Assembly (NCBI RefSeq): GCF_001590795.1
Contig: NZ_JXDL01000001.1
Coordinates: forward strand, 3,146,431-3,196,191
Length of the DNA: 49,761 nt
Direction of reading: 5' to 3'
Source: Bradyrhizobium sp. AT1
GTDB taxonomy: Bacteria > Pseudomonadota > Alphaproteobacteria > Rhizobiales > Xanthobacteraceae
The stretch's first letter is position 1. Every line of letters begins with the position of its first letter. The position numbers and the translations under genes are program-made. The notes beneath the pieces were generated by a model that saw only the letters and a program-made list of their open reading frames with translations, ran no database searches and was not told the DNA's origin. Of the stretch, positions 1 to 6,587 are shown in pieces.

Positions 1-171
1 CTGAAATATTCCTTCGTCAACCAGCCGGTCGAGGTGGCGGCGCTAAGGGCGCAATTTGCAGCCTCGCTCGGACTCGGCGAACGGCGTCCCGATATCGTGA
101 TGCGGTTTGGAAGCGGCCCGGACCTGCCGAAATCGCTGCGGCGTGCGCCGGAAGCAGTGATGCGGGCCTAA
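1..171 (+). CDS. Nitroreductase-like (Acg-type) protein, C-terminal fragment
   Basis: An open frame runs from the first base to TAA at 169-171 and gives 56 residues; the start lies outside the window. The tail (PVEVAALRAQFAAS, then RRPDIVMRFGSGP, then SLRRAPEAVM) resembles the C-terminus of FMN-binding nitroreductase-fold proteins of the Acg type, where an R-x-G-x-x-P element precedes a final helix. The catalytic part is not visible, so the family call rests on a short segment. Its stop codon overlaps the stop codon of the convergent gene by a few bases. Confidence 0.5.
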   Translation: MKYSFVNQPVEVAALRAQFAASLGLGERRPDIVMRFGSGPDLPKSLRRAPEAVMRA

Positions 172-800
172 CGCCGCAGCCCGCTCAGCGCCGGCGACTC
201 GCCGGGCAGCATGTTCGATCGGATATCGCTGTCCATGCGACCCGAATCCTGCTGGATGAAACCGGCGCCGAACGACAGGCTGAGGTTGGAGGTCGGCTTG
301 AATTCGACGCCCGCAAATGCGCTGGTGCCCGGGGCCGCGCCTGAGGTCAGCGGCGCGATCGAGCTGCCGATGCCATTGCCATATTTCATCGTGTCGAAAC
401 CGGCAAAAAACGTCACGGGCATGCCGCCCGCGGTCTTGGTGGCGTAGCCGAACTGCGTGCTGTCATAGGAGAGCGCGCCGAAATTGCCGGCAAATCCATT
501 CTGACCAAGTCCGCTCTGGCCAAATCCGGTCTGACTGAGTCCGCTCCAATTGAGGTTGCCGCGCTGACTGCCGACGAAGAAGCCGTACGTCGCGCTGCTG
601 CGCCAATCCGCATCGCCGGTATTGAAACCAGTGAAATTGCCGTACGCGTCGGAACTCTGGCCGGCGCCGCCGCTGAGGCCGAAAGGCCCGCCGGGGATCC
701 AATAGCTCAGCGGCGCGACCTGCGCCTGAACCGGCACAGCGATCAGGCAAAGCACGGCGAGCAGAGTTGCAAGAGCGGAGAAACGGGCGAGGCTGGACAT
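168..800 (-). CDS. Exported glycine-rich protein of unknown function
   Basis: A 210-residue protein with a clear Sec signal peptide (hydrophobic residues about 8-22, likely cleavage after PVQAQ). The mature part is rich in Gly, Ser, Phe and Asn, with a short tandem repeat near residues 82-104 (GLSQTGFGQSGLGQNGF). The C-terminal half has alternating hydrophobic/polar stretches such as LSLSFGAGF that could be outer-membrane beta-strands. I do not recognise a named family. It is likely a periplasmic or outer-membrane protein. The ATG at 798-800 is well placed for the signal peptide. The gene converges on the fragment at 1-171. Confidence 0.6.
   Translation of the reverse strand: MSSLARFSALATLLAVLCLIAVPVQAQVAPLSYWIPGGPFGLSGGAGQSSDAYGNFTGFNTGDADWRSSATYGFFVGSQRGNLNWSGLSQTGFGQSGLGQNGFAGNFGALSYDSTQFGYATKTAGGMPVTFFAGFDTMKYGNGIGSSIAPLTSGAAPGTSAFAGVEFKPTSNLSLSFGAGFIQQDSGRMDSDIRSNMLPGESPALSGLRR
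496..555. repeat. Four tandem copies of a 15-nt unit inside a coding region
   Basis: Four consecutive imperfect 15-nt units begin CCATT/CCGCT/CCGGT/CCGCT and continue with CTGACCAAGT-like sequence, at 496, 511, 526 and 541. Read on the minus strand they encode five-residue steps of the form G-L/F-S/G-Q-T/S/N in the exported protein at 168-800. Confidence 0.7.
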
Positions 801-907
801 TGAAGCTACCGTCGAGACTTTTGCGGATTATACTCCCCTGACACCGCCAATGCCAGCGCAGCGCCCGCGCCAACATCGCCGCTGCGCCCCTCCACCGACC
901 GGACCTC

Positions 908-1753
908 ATGCCTCACGATCCCCTGCTCACGCGACTGGCATCCGCTTTCCGCGACGTCCCCGGCGTTGCGGCCATCGTGCTCGGCGGCTCGCGTGCGCGA
1001 GGCAGCGCGCATCCCACCTCTGACTATGATATCGGGCTCTACTTCACCGCAGCGAGCCCGCTCGACACCGAGCGGTTGCGGACGGCTGCGAAGGAGATCG
1101 CCGACGATCCCGCCGCCACGAACGTGACGCCGATCGGCGAATGGGGACCATGGATCGTCGGCGGTGCGTGGCTGTCGGTGCAAGGCCGCAAGGTCGACCT
1201 GCTCTATCGCAACGCCGATGCGGTCGAAGCCGTGATGACATCCTGCCGTGCCGGCCTCGTCACCATGGACTACCAGCCCGGCCATCCCCACGGCTTCTGC
1301 TCGGCCATCTGGATGGGCGAGGTCGCCTATTGCCAGCCCCTGCACGATCCGCAAGGCCTGATCGCCCGGTTGAAATCGATCGCCCTGCCCTATCCCCGTC
1401 CGTTGCGCGAAGCCCTGATCCGGTGCTTCCAGTGGGAGATCCTGTTCGGCATCGAGAATGCCGAGCTCGCCATTGCGCGGGGTGATCGAACCCACGTCGC
1501 CGGATGTCTCTACAGATCGCTCGCCTGCATCGCGCAGTTGCTGTTCGCGCTCAACGAACGCTATTTGATCAACGAGAAAGCCGCGCTGCAGGAGGCTGCC
1601 GTGTTGCCGCTCACGATCCCAGATCTGGTGGAGCAAGCCAACGAGGTCTGGCGGCTGATCGGCGACGGCGCGCTTGCGCCGGCCTGCGACGTCGTGCGGA
1701 AGATCCATCGTCAATTGAAGGCACCGACGCAACAGGACGTGACGCGGCCGTGA
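908..1753 (+). CDS. Nucleotidyltransferase-domain protein
   Basis: This 281-residue protein has the classic nucleotidyltransferase fold signature near its start: GGSRARG at residues 26-32, then S-D-Y-D at 38-41, where the two Asp residues normally bind metal. A third acidic residue is plausible in GRKVDLLYR near residue 97. The rest is an alpha-helical domain like those of MNT/kanamycin-type transferases and related DUF4037-like proteins. The substrate cannot be read from sequence; a small molecule or protein is more likely than RNA at this length. The ATG at 908 directly precedes the conserved domain. It stands alone and converges with the gene ending at 1757, with a 3 nt gap. Confidence 0.75.
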   Translation: MPHDPLLTRLASAFRDVPGVAAIVLGGSRARGSAHPTSDYDIGLYFTAASPLDTERLRTAAKEIADDPAATNVTPIGEWGPWIVGGAWLSVQGRKVDLLYRNADAVEAVMTSCRAGLVTMDYQPGHPHGFCSAIWMGEVAYCQPLHDPQGLIARLKSIALPYPRPLREALIRCFQWEILFGIENAELAIARGDRTHVAGCLYRSLACIAQLLFALNERYLINEKAALQEAAVLPLTIPDLVEQANEVWRLIGDGALAPACDVVRKIHRQLKAPTQQDVTRP

Positions 1754-1756
1754 AAG

Positions 1757-2392
1757 CTATGCGGTCCTGTCCACCGAGGACGATGAATCGGCCGGCGGAT
1801 ATTTCGTCACCGGTACCATGAAGGACTTGCTGCCGACCTGGTAGATGATCTTGCCGTTCTGCCCGTCATCTGTCGCGATCTGCGCCTGCCCGAACATGAT
1901 GACGTTCTTGTAGACGTAGCCGGTGCCCTGGCGGGTGACGCCGTCGGTGGTGACGCTGACTTGCGCTTCCTTGCCGTTGACCGCGAGCACCTTGAAGCTC
2001 GCGCTCTTGCCATTCGCGGAAGAGTAACCGCCCCAGCTCCCCATGAGACGGCTGTCGGAAGCCGGTGGCGCCTGCTTCTCGAGATTCGCTGTCTGCTTGC
2101 CGGCGCCGCCGAAGGAGAACAGCATCACCATGTTCTTGCCGTCCTTGGTGCCGACTGTGACACCGCCGAAGGTGATGAGCGTGCCCTGGACCTCGGCGAA
2201 GCCGCGCTCGGTGTGGCCGTTATGGGTGTACTCGACCTGGGCCCGGGCGCCGCGGATGTTCACGACCTTGAAGCCGACAGGCTGGTTGTTGCCGACCCAA
2301 TTGCCCTTCCAGTCGCCGACCAGAGCGCTCTGGTGATACAGGCGCTCGTTGGCAGGCGAAATCTGGTTGGTGCTCGATGAGATGACGGCCAT
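1757..2392 (-). CDS. Unknown protein with two tandem homologous domains
   Basis: A 211-residue protein made of two similar blocks of about 70 residues. The first (about 24-95) begins LVGDWKGNWVG and the second (about 116-187) begins LMGSWGGYSS. Both share the order L-x-G-x-W, FKV, a short beta-hairpin, Q-V/A-Q-V, and a late T-K/D-D-G-K/Q segment, which suggests an internal duplication of a beta-rich domain. There is no signal peptide or membrane segment. I do not recognise a named family and propose no function. ATG at 2392; the upstream 170 nt contains no other gene. Confidence 0.6.
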   Translation of the reverse strand: MAVISSSTNQISPANERLYHQSALVGDWKGNWVGNNQPVGFKVVNIRGARAQVEYTHNGHTERGFAEVQGTLITFGGVTVGTKDGKNMVMLFSFGGAGKQTANLEKQAPPASDSRLMGSWGGYSSANGKSASFKVLAVNGKEAQVSVTTDGVTRQGTGYVYKNVIMFGQAQIATDDGQNGKIIYQVGSKSFMVPVTKYPPADSSSSVDRTA

Positions 2393-2563
2393 TGGATTGC
2401 TCGGACGGGCCTGACAAACCCGCTTTCGCTCGCCTCGGCAATATCAGGTTGCCGACTGGAAACGAATAGAAACCCGGCGATTAGGGCCCCGCACCAGTTA
2501 ACGAGGGGTTAAATCCACGCGTCCGGCGCGCGGGCAAAAGGTCTCAGCCGGGGCGAGATGCGG

Positions 2564-3421
2564 CTACCTTCCCCAGCGATCCGACCAGATCTTCTCGCCG
2601 ATCAGGCAATTGACGCGCGGCTCCTTGTCCGCAACCCGCATCACGGGACGCTCCGGCGTGCGGCCGGCGACCTCCATCAGCAGCTTGGTGCGGATCGCTT
2701 CCTTGAACTTGTCGCGGTCCTTGATCGTGATGACGAAGGAGCCGGGACCGCCGATGACGCAGTCCTCGTAATAGAAATCGAGATTGTCGATATCCATGGT
2801 CGAATAGGACGGCTCCTTGACCATGATCGGCAGGCCGTTGATGACGATGCCCTTCTCGAGCGCGGCATCGCGCGCCACCGTGACCGGGCCGCCATTGTTA
2901 TTGGGGCCGTCGCCGGAGATGTCGATGACGCGGCGCAAGCCCCGATAGGGATCCTCGTCGAACAACGGCATCGCGAACATGATCGCGCCGGAGATCGAGG
3001 TGCGCGAGGCGCGCCGGATCGGCGTCTTCATGATCTCGGCGGCGACGGCATCCGCCGTCTCCGGCCCGTCGACCAGCCGCCAGGGAATGATGATCTTCTG
3101 GTCGCTGGAGGCGGCCCACTCGAAATAGGTCACCGCGATCCGGCCGTTCGGACCAAGCTTCAGTGCCTGCAGGAACTCCTTCGACTGGATCGCCTGCGCG
3201 TAGCCCTCGCGCTGGATCGCGAGTTCGTCCATGTCCATGGAATAGGACACGTCGACCGCGAGGACCAGCTCGACGTCGACCGTCTGCGCGTCCCTGTCGC
3301 CCGCCAGCCGCTGATTTTTGGTCGGTTCGAATTTCGGCCCTGGTGCCGCGATGCCCGCGACGTCCCCTCCGGCAAACATGCCGGCCACCAGCACAGCCCC
3401 GATCGAGAACAGCAAGCGCAT
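2564..3421 (-). CDS. DUF1194 domain protein, von Willebrand A-like, exported
   Basis: A 285-residue protein with an N-terminal hydrophobic signal (residues 1-26) followed by a von Willebrand A-like domain of the DUF1194 type. The metal-site motif D-x-S-x-S is visible as DVSYS at residues 57-61, and a second acidic motif, IDISGDGPNNNGG, sits mid-protein. DUF1194 members are periplasmic or surface proteins whose ligands are mostly unknown. The start ATG at 3421 gives a complete signal peptide. It is transcribed away from the fluoride-responsive operon, and about 200 nt of sequence without a gene separates it from the riboswitch promoter. Confidence 0.8.
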   Translation of the reverse strand: MRLLFSIGAVLVAGMFAGGDVAGIAAPGPKFEPTKNQRLAGDRDAQTVDVELVLAVDVSYSMDMDELAIQREGYAQAIQSKEFLQALKLGPNGRIAVTYFEWAASSDQKIIIPWRLVDGPETADAVAAEIMKTPIRRASRTSISGAIMFAMPLFDEDPYRGLRRVIDISGDGPNNNGGPVTVARDAALEKGIVINGLPIMVKEPSYSTMDIDNLDFYYEDCVIGGPGSFVITIKDRDKFKEAIRTKLLMEVAGRTPERPVMRVADKEPRVNCLIGEKIWSDRWGR

Positions 3422-3625
3422 CGCAGTCTCCCGTCGTATGACGCGATGGTGACATGCAATCGCCTTGCCGCAAAGCGGGAAGATCGCTTGCGCTTCACAT
3501 TCGAGTTAGGGAATTGGCGCAGTTCACGCAAAACTGCCGCCTTGTTGCCGCGCTTGCGTCGCCGGAACGTGCGCGACGCGACGACCGCGGAAATGACGGC
3601 ACCGGTGGAGACGCGCCCCGCCCAC

Positions 3626-3653
3626 TTGTCCGGCACGATTTCCATGCTAGGCT
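3626..3653 (+). promoter_or_regulatory. Candidate promoter of the fluoride-responsive operon
   Basis: TTGTCC (3626-3631) and TAGGCT (3648-3653) are separated by 16 nt. This would start transcription about where the riboswitch aptamer begins (near 3660). It is a match by eye to the housekeeping sigma pattern. The preceding stretch 3422-3625 holds nothing I recognise. Confidence 0.4.
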
Positions 3654-3661
3654 GGCCGCAC

Positions 3662-3743
3662 AGATGGGGATGGAGTCCCCCGATAACCGCCCGGCGGCCT
3701 TGAACCCAAATCTTGGACCGTGGTGGGCTGATGACTCCTGCTT
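3662..3743 (+). ncRNA. Fluoride riboswitch (crcB motif)
   Basis: The segment has the conserved parts of the crcB RNA motif in order: GGGGATGGAGTCCCCC at 3666-3681, AACCGCCC at 3685-3692, then GGGC-TGATGACTCCTGC at 3725-3741. GGAGT (3672-3676) is exactly complementary to ACTCC (3734-3738), GGGG (3666-3669) pairs with the following CCCC, and GCCC (3689-3692) pairs with GGGC (3725-3728). Known members bind fluoride and switch on export genes. Here it lies just upstream of an MFS gene and two crcB genes, which fits. An intrinsic terminator follows it. Confidence 0.92.
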
Positions 3744-3790
3744 GAGGAGGGGCAATCATTGAGCCTCTGCCTTCGGCGGGAGCATGATCA

Positions 3791-3813
3791 AACCCGCCGA
3801 TGGCGGGTTTTTT
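3791..3813 (+). terminator. Intrinsic terminator in the riboswitch leader
   Basis: AACCCGCC (3791-3798), loop GAT, GGCGGGTT (3802-3809), then a T-run to 3813. It lies between the aptamer and the GTG start of the first gene. An upstream GGCGGG (3775-3780) could pair with the same CCCGCC and prevent this hairpin, so the terminator is probably the expression platform of the switch. Confidence 0.8.
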
Positions 3814-3848
3814 GTTGTCTGGTGCAAAGGCCGGGAGAAGGCGAAGAC

Positions 3849-5051
3849 GTGACGACGACGACACCGAATGCCGAGCGTGCGGGGCTGCCCAGAGGGATCT
3901 GGGTGCTCGGCTTCGTCTCGATGTTGATGGACATCTCCTCCGAGATGATCCACGCGCTGCTGCCGGTCTATCTCGTCACCGTGCTCGGCGCCTCCACGCT
4001 GACCGTCGGCTTCATCGAGGGCATTGCGGAGGCGACCGCCTCGATCACCAAGATCTTCTCCGGCGCGCTGTCGGACTGGCTCGGCCGCCGCAAGCTGCTC
4101 GCCGCGCTCGGCTACGGACTTGCCGCGCTGACAAAACCGCTATTCCCGCTAGCGCCCAGCGTCGGATGGCTGGTGGCGGCGCGCTTCATCGACCGCGTCG
4201 GCAAGGGCATTCGCGGCGCGCCGCGCGATGCGCTGATCGCCGATATCGCGCCAATCGGCCTGCGCGGCGCGAGCTTCGGCCTGCGGCAATCGCTCGACAC
4301 CATCGGCGCCTTCGTCGGGCCGCTGGTGGCGATCGGTCTGATGTGGTGGACGGCGGACAATTTCGCTCTCGTCTTCTGGTTCGCGGTGCTGCCGGCCTTC
4401 CTGTCTTTCGGCTTGATCGCGTTCGCGGTGAGCGAGCCGGATCCGAGCCGGGAGCCTGCAAAGAATCCGCTCAACATCGCCGCGATGCGCCAGCTCGGCG
4501 CGGTCTACTGGCGTGTCGTGGCCGTCGGAATCGTCTTCACGCTGGCGCGCTTCAGCGAGGCCTTCCTGATCCTGCGGGCCCAGAACATCGGGCTCCATGC
4601 AATGTGGGTGCCCGCGGTGCTGGTGCTGATGAACATCGTCTACGCCCTCTCCGCCTATCCGGCCGGCGTGCTGTCGGACCGGATCAACCGGACCGGCCTG
4701 CTCGCGCTCGGCCTCGTCTTCCTCGCTTGTGCCGATCTTGCACTCGCGCTGCTGCCGAATCTGGCAGGCCTCGCACTCGGCGTCGTGCTGTGGGGGCTGC
4801 ATATGGGATTGACGCAAGGCCTGCTCTCGGCGCTCGTCGCCGACGCCGCGCCGCCGAGCCTGCGCGGCACCGCGTTCGGCTATTTCAACCTGTTCACTGG
4901 TCTTGCCTTGCTGGCCGCGAGCGTGATCGCGGGCGCGCTGTGGGATGCCTATGGACCGGCCGGAACGTTCTTGGCGGGGCTCGGCTTCGCGCTGGTCTCG
5001 CTCGTGGGACTATTGGCCGTCGGTAACGGTCTGGCAGCGGAGAAAAAATGA
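3849..5051 (+). CDS. MFS transporter, first gene of the fluoride-riboswitch operon
   Basis: A 400-residue integral membrane protein of the major facilitator superfamily with about 12 predicted helices. The inter-helix 2/3 motif appears as GALSDWLGRRK near residue 80, and DRVGKGIRGAPRDAL follows in helix 4. I chose the GTG at 3849 because a purine-rich GGGAGAAGG lies just upstream and the terminator hairpin ends at 3813. A TTG at 3759 in the same frame would place the hairpin inside the coding region. It is followed 18 nt later by crcB, all on one strand and under one fluoride riboswitch, so a role in fluoride tolerance is inferred. The substrate is unknown. Confidence 0.85.
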   Translation: MTTTTPNAERAGLPRGIWVLGFVSMLMDISSEMIHALLPVYLVTVLGASTLTVGFIEGIAEATASITKIFSGALSDWLGRRKLLAALGYGLAALTKPLFPLAPSVGWLVAARFIDRVGKGIRGAPRDALIADIAPIGLRGASFGLRQSLDTIGAFVGPLVAIGLMWWTADNFALVFWFAVLPAFLSFGLIAFAVSEPDPSREPAKNPLNIAAMRQLGAVYWRVVAVGIVFTLARFSEAFLILRAQNIGLHAMWVPAVLVLMNIVYALSAYPAGVLSDRINRTGLLALGLVFLACADLALALLPNLAGLALGVVLWGLHMGLTQGLLSALVADAAPPSLRGTAFGYFNLFTGLALLAASVIAGALWDAYGPAGTFLAGLGFALVSLVGLLAVGNGLAAEKK

Positions 5052-5069
5052 GATGGGAGGTCCTTCATC

Positions 5070-5459
5070 GTGCTGAGCGGAGTGTTCGCAATCATGGTCG
5101 GCAGCGTGCTCGGCGGCTGTGCGCGCTATTTCGTCTCCGGTGCGATCGCGCGGCGGCTGGGCGAAACATTTCCCTGGGGCACCATGACCATCAACGTCAC
5201 CGGCGCCTTCCTGATCGGGATTTTCGGCGCGCTGGCGACCCATCCCGGCTCGGCCTTCGCCGCACCCGGTCCATGGCTGTTCGCGGTGACCGGTTTTCTC
5301 GGCTGCTACACCACGGTGTCCTCGTTCAGCCTGCAGACGCTGACGCTCGCGCGGAGCGGCGAACCCATGCATGCGCTCGGCAACGTCGTGGCATCGGTCG
5401 GGCTGTGTCTCGCTGCCGTCAGTTGCGGCTTCCTCCTGGCAGACGGATTTGGAGGCTAG
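5070..5459 (+). CDS. crcB: CrcB/Fluc fluoride channel, subunit 1
   Basis: A 129-residue four-helix membrane protein of the CrcB/Fluc family, which forms fluoride-specific channels that release fluoride from the cytoplasm. Typical elements are visible: GGCARYFVSG in helix 1, TMTINVTGAFLIG in helix 2 and GFLGCYTTVSSFS in helix 3 (the broken helix lining the pore). GTG start at 5070 with GGGAGG 9 nt upstream. Positive charges sit in loop 1 (ARR) and loop 3 (LAR) and are lacking at both ends, which suggests both termini face outside. A second crcB follows after 6 nt. Confidence 0.95.
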   Translation: MLSGVFAIMVGSVLGGCARYFVSGAIARRLGETFPWGTMTINVTGAFLIGIFGALATHPGSAFAAPGPWLFAVTGFLGCYTTVSSFSLQTLTLARSGEPMHALGNVVASVGLCLAAVSCGFLLADGFGG

Positions 5460-5465
5460 CGGCTG

Positions 5466-5891
5466 ATGAATTCCCCCTCTGCCGAGCGCTGGCGCACCGC
5501 GATGCTTTATGCCTGGGTTGCCGCGGGCAGCATCGTCGGTGGCCTGACGCGCTATCTGATCGGGCTCGCGCTCGACACTGGGCCGGGCTTCCCCTTCGCG
5601 ACGCTGTTCATCAATGCCACGGGCTCGCTGATCATCGGCTTTTACGCGACGCTGACCGGCCCGGATGGCCGCATGCTGGCGCGGCCCGAGCATCGGCAGT
5701 TCGTCATGACCGGGTTCTGCGGCGGCTACACCACCTTTTCGACCTTCAGCCTCGAGACCTTCCGCCTGTTCCACGGCGGCATGAAATACACCGCACTCGC
5801 TTACATCACAGCATCCGTGATCTGCTGGCTGGTGTCGGTGTGGATCGGCCATATGATGGCAAGCCGCTACAACCGTTTGGCAAGGAGCTGA
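5466..5891 (+). CDS. crcB: CrcB/Fluc fluoride channel, subunit 2
   Basis: A 141-residue second CrcB/Fluc protein with the same four helices: GGLTRYLIG in helix 1, TLFINATGSLIIG in helix 2 and GFCGGYTTFSTFS in helix 3. Arg residues cluster at the N-terminus (ERWR), in loop 2 (GRMLARPEHR) and at the C-terminus (SRYNRLARS), so both termini should be cytoplasmic, opposite to its partner. Paired crcB genes in other bacteria can encode subunits of opposite orientation that form a heterodimer; that is the likely arrangement here. ATG 5466; the stop is 2 nt before the next start. Confidence 0.95.
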   Translation: MNSPSAERWRTAMLYAWVAAGSIVGGLTRYLIGLALDTGPGFPFATLFINATGSLIIGFYATLTGPDGRMLARPEHRQFVMTGFCGGYTTFSTFSLETFRLFHGGMKYTALAYITASVICWLVSVWIGHMMASRYNRLARS

Positions 5892-5893
5892 CC

Positions 5894-6235
5894 GTGCAAA
5901 TCCCCAATCAAGCAGTTTCGCTCCGGATCTTCATCGGCGAGAGCGCTCACTTTAACGGCAAGCCGCTTTATGAAGCGATCGTGATGACCGCGCGCGAGCG
6001 GCACCTGGCCGGCGCCACCGTGCTGCGCGGGCCCATGGGCTTCGGCAAATCGAGCCGGCTGCACACCTCGAAAATCCTGCGGCTGTCGGAAGACCTGCCG
6101 CTCTTGATCGAAATCGTCGACAGCGAGGACAACATCAACGCATTCCTGCCCATCCTGGATGGCATGATGTCGAGCGGGCTGATCACCTTGGAGAAGGTGC
6201 AGGTCCTGCAATATGGTGAGAAGGCTGCGAGCTGA
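5894..6235 (+). CDS. DUF190 protein, last gene of the fluoride operon
   Basis: A 113-residue soluble protein of the DUF190 family, with a PII-like ferredoxin fold (LRIFIGESAHFNGKPLYEAI at the start, then ATVLRGPMGFG and a closing beta-strand LEKVQVLQYG). DUF190 genes are frequent neighbours of crcB, and a regulatory or accessory role is assumed rather than proven. GTG start at 5894, only 2 nt after the crcB stop, so translation is probably coupled. It ends the run of four co-directional genes with gaps of 18, 6 and 2 nt behind the fluoride riboswitch. Confidence 0.9.
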   Translation: MQIPNQAVSLRIFIGESAHFNGKPLYEAIVMTARERHLAGATVLRGPMGFGKSSRLHTSKILRLSEDLPLLIEIVDSEDNINAFLPILDGMMSSGLITLEKVQVLQYGEKAAS

Positions 6236-6277
6236 TCGCCGCGGCTGGAACCGAGCCCGCCGATTCCAGGAGGCGGA

Positions 6278-6583
6278 ATGAACGACACCGTTACCAAGCC
6301 GAAAACCAGGACGAAGACCAAGGTCGAGCGTCCGAAGCTGCACAAGGTCATCCTGATCAACGATGACTACACGCCGCGCGAATTCGTCACCATGATCCTC
6401 AAGGCCGAGTTCCGCATGACCGACGATCAGGCCTACAAGGTGATGATCACCGCCCACAAGCTGGGCGCCTGCGTCGTCGCCGTGTTCACCAAGGACGTCG
6501 CTGAAACCAAGGCCACCCGCGCCACCGATGCCGGCCGCGCCAAGGGCTATCCGCTGCTGTTCACCACCGAGCCGGAGGAATAG
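6278..6583 (+). CDS. clpS: ClpS, adaptor of the ClpAP protease
   Basis: A 101-residue protein with the full ClpS core: KVILINDDYTPREFV, then F-R-M-T-D-D-Q-A and the helix VMITAHKLGACVVAVF. ClpS delivers N-degron substrates to ClpA. The N-terminal 20 residues are a Lys/Thr-rich flexible tail, as usual. ATG 6278 follows CCAGGAGGCGG. The 42 nt gap after DUF190 and its own strong ribosome site suggest it is not strictly part of the fluoride operon, though readthrough is possible. clpA is not adjacent; the next gene is on the other strand. Confidence 0.95.
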   Translation: MNDTVTKPKTRTKTKVERPKLHKVILINDDYTPREFVTMILKAEFRMTDDQAYKVMITAHKLGACVVAVFTKDVAETKATRATDAGRAKGYPLLFTTEPEE

Positions 6584-6587
6584 CAGC

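Noticed and set aside
3759..3848. TTG start of the MFS gene at 3759, with a good GAGGAGG before it
   Set aside because: Coding would run through the terminator hairpin and add 30 residues unlike any MFS N-terminus; GTG 3849 fits better, though control of translation at the earlier site cannot be excluded.
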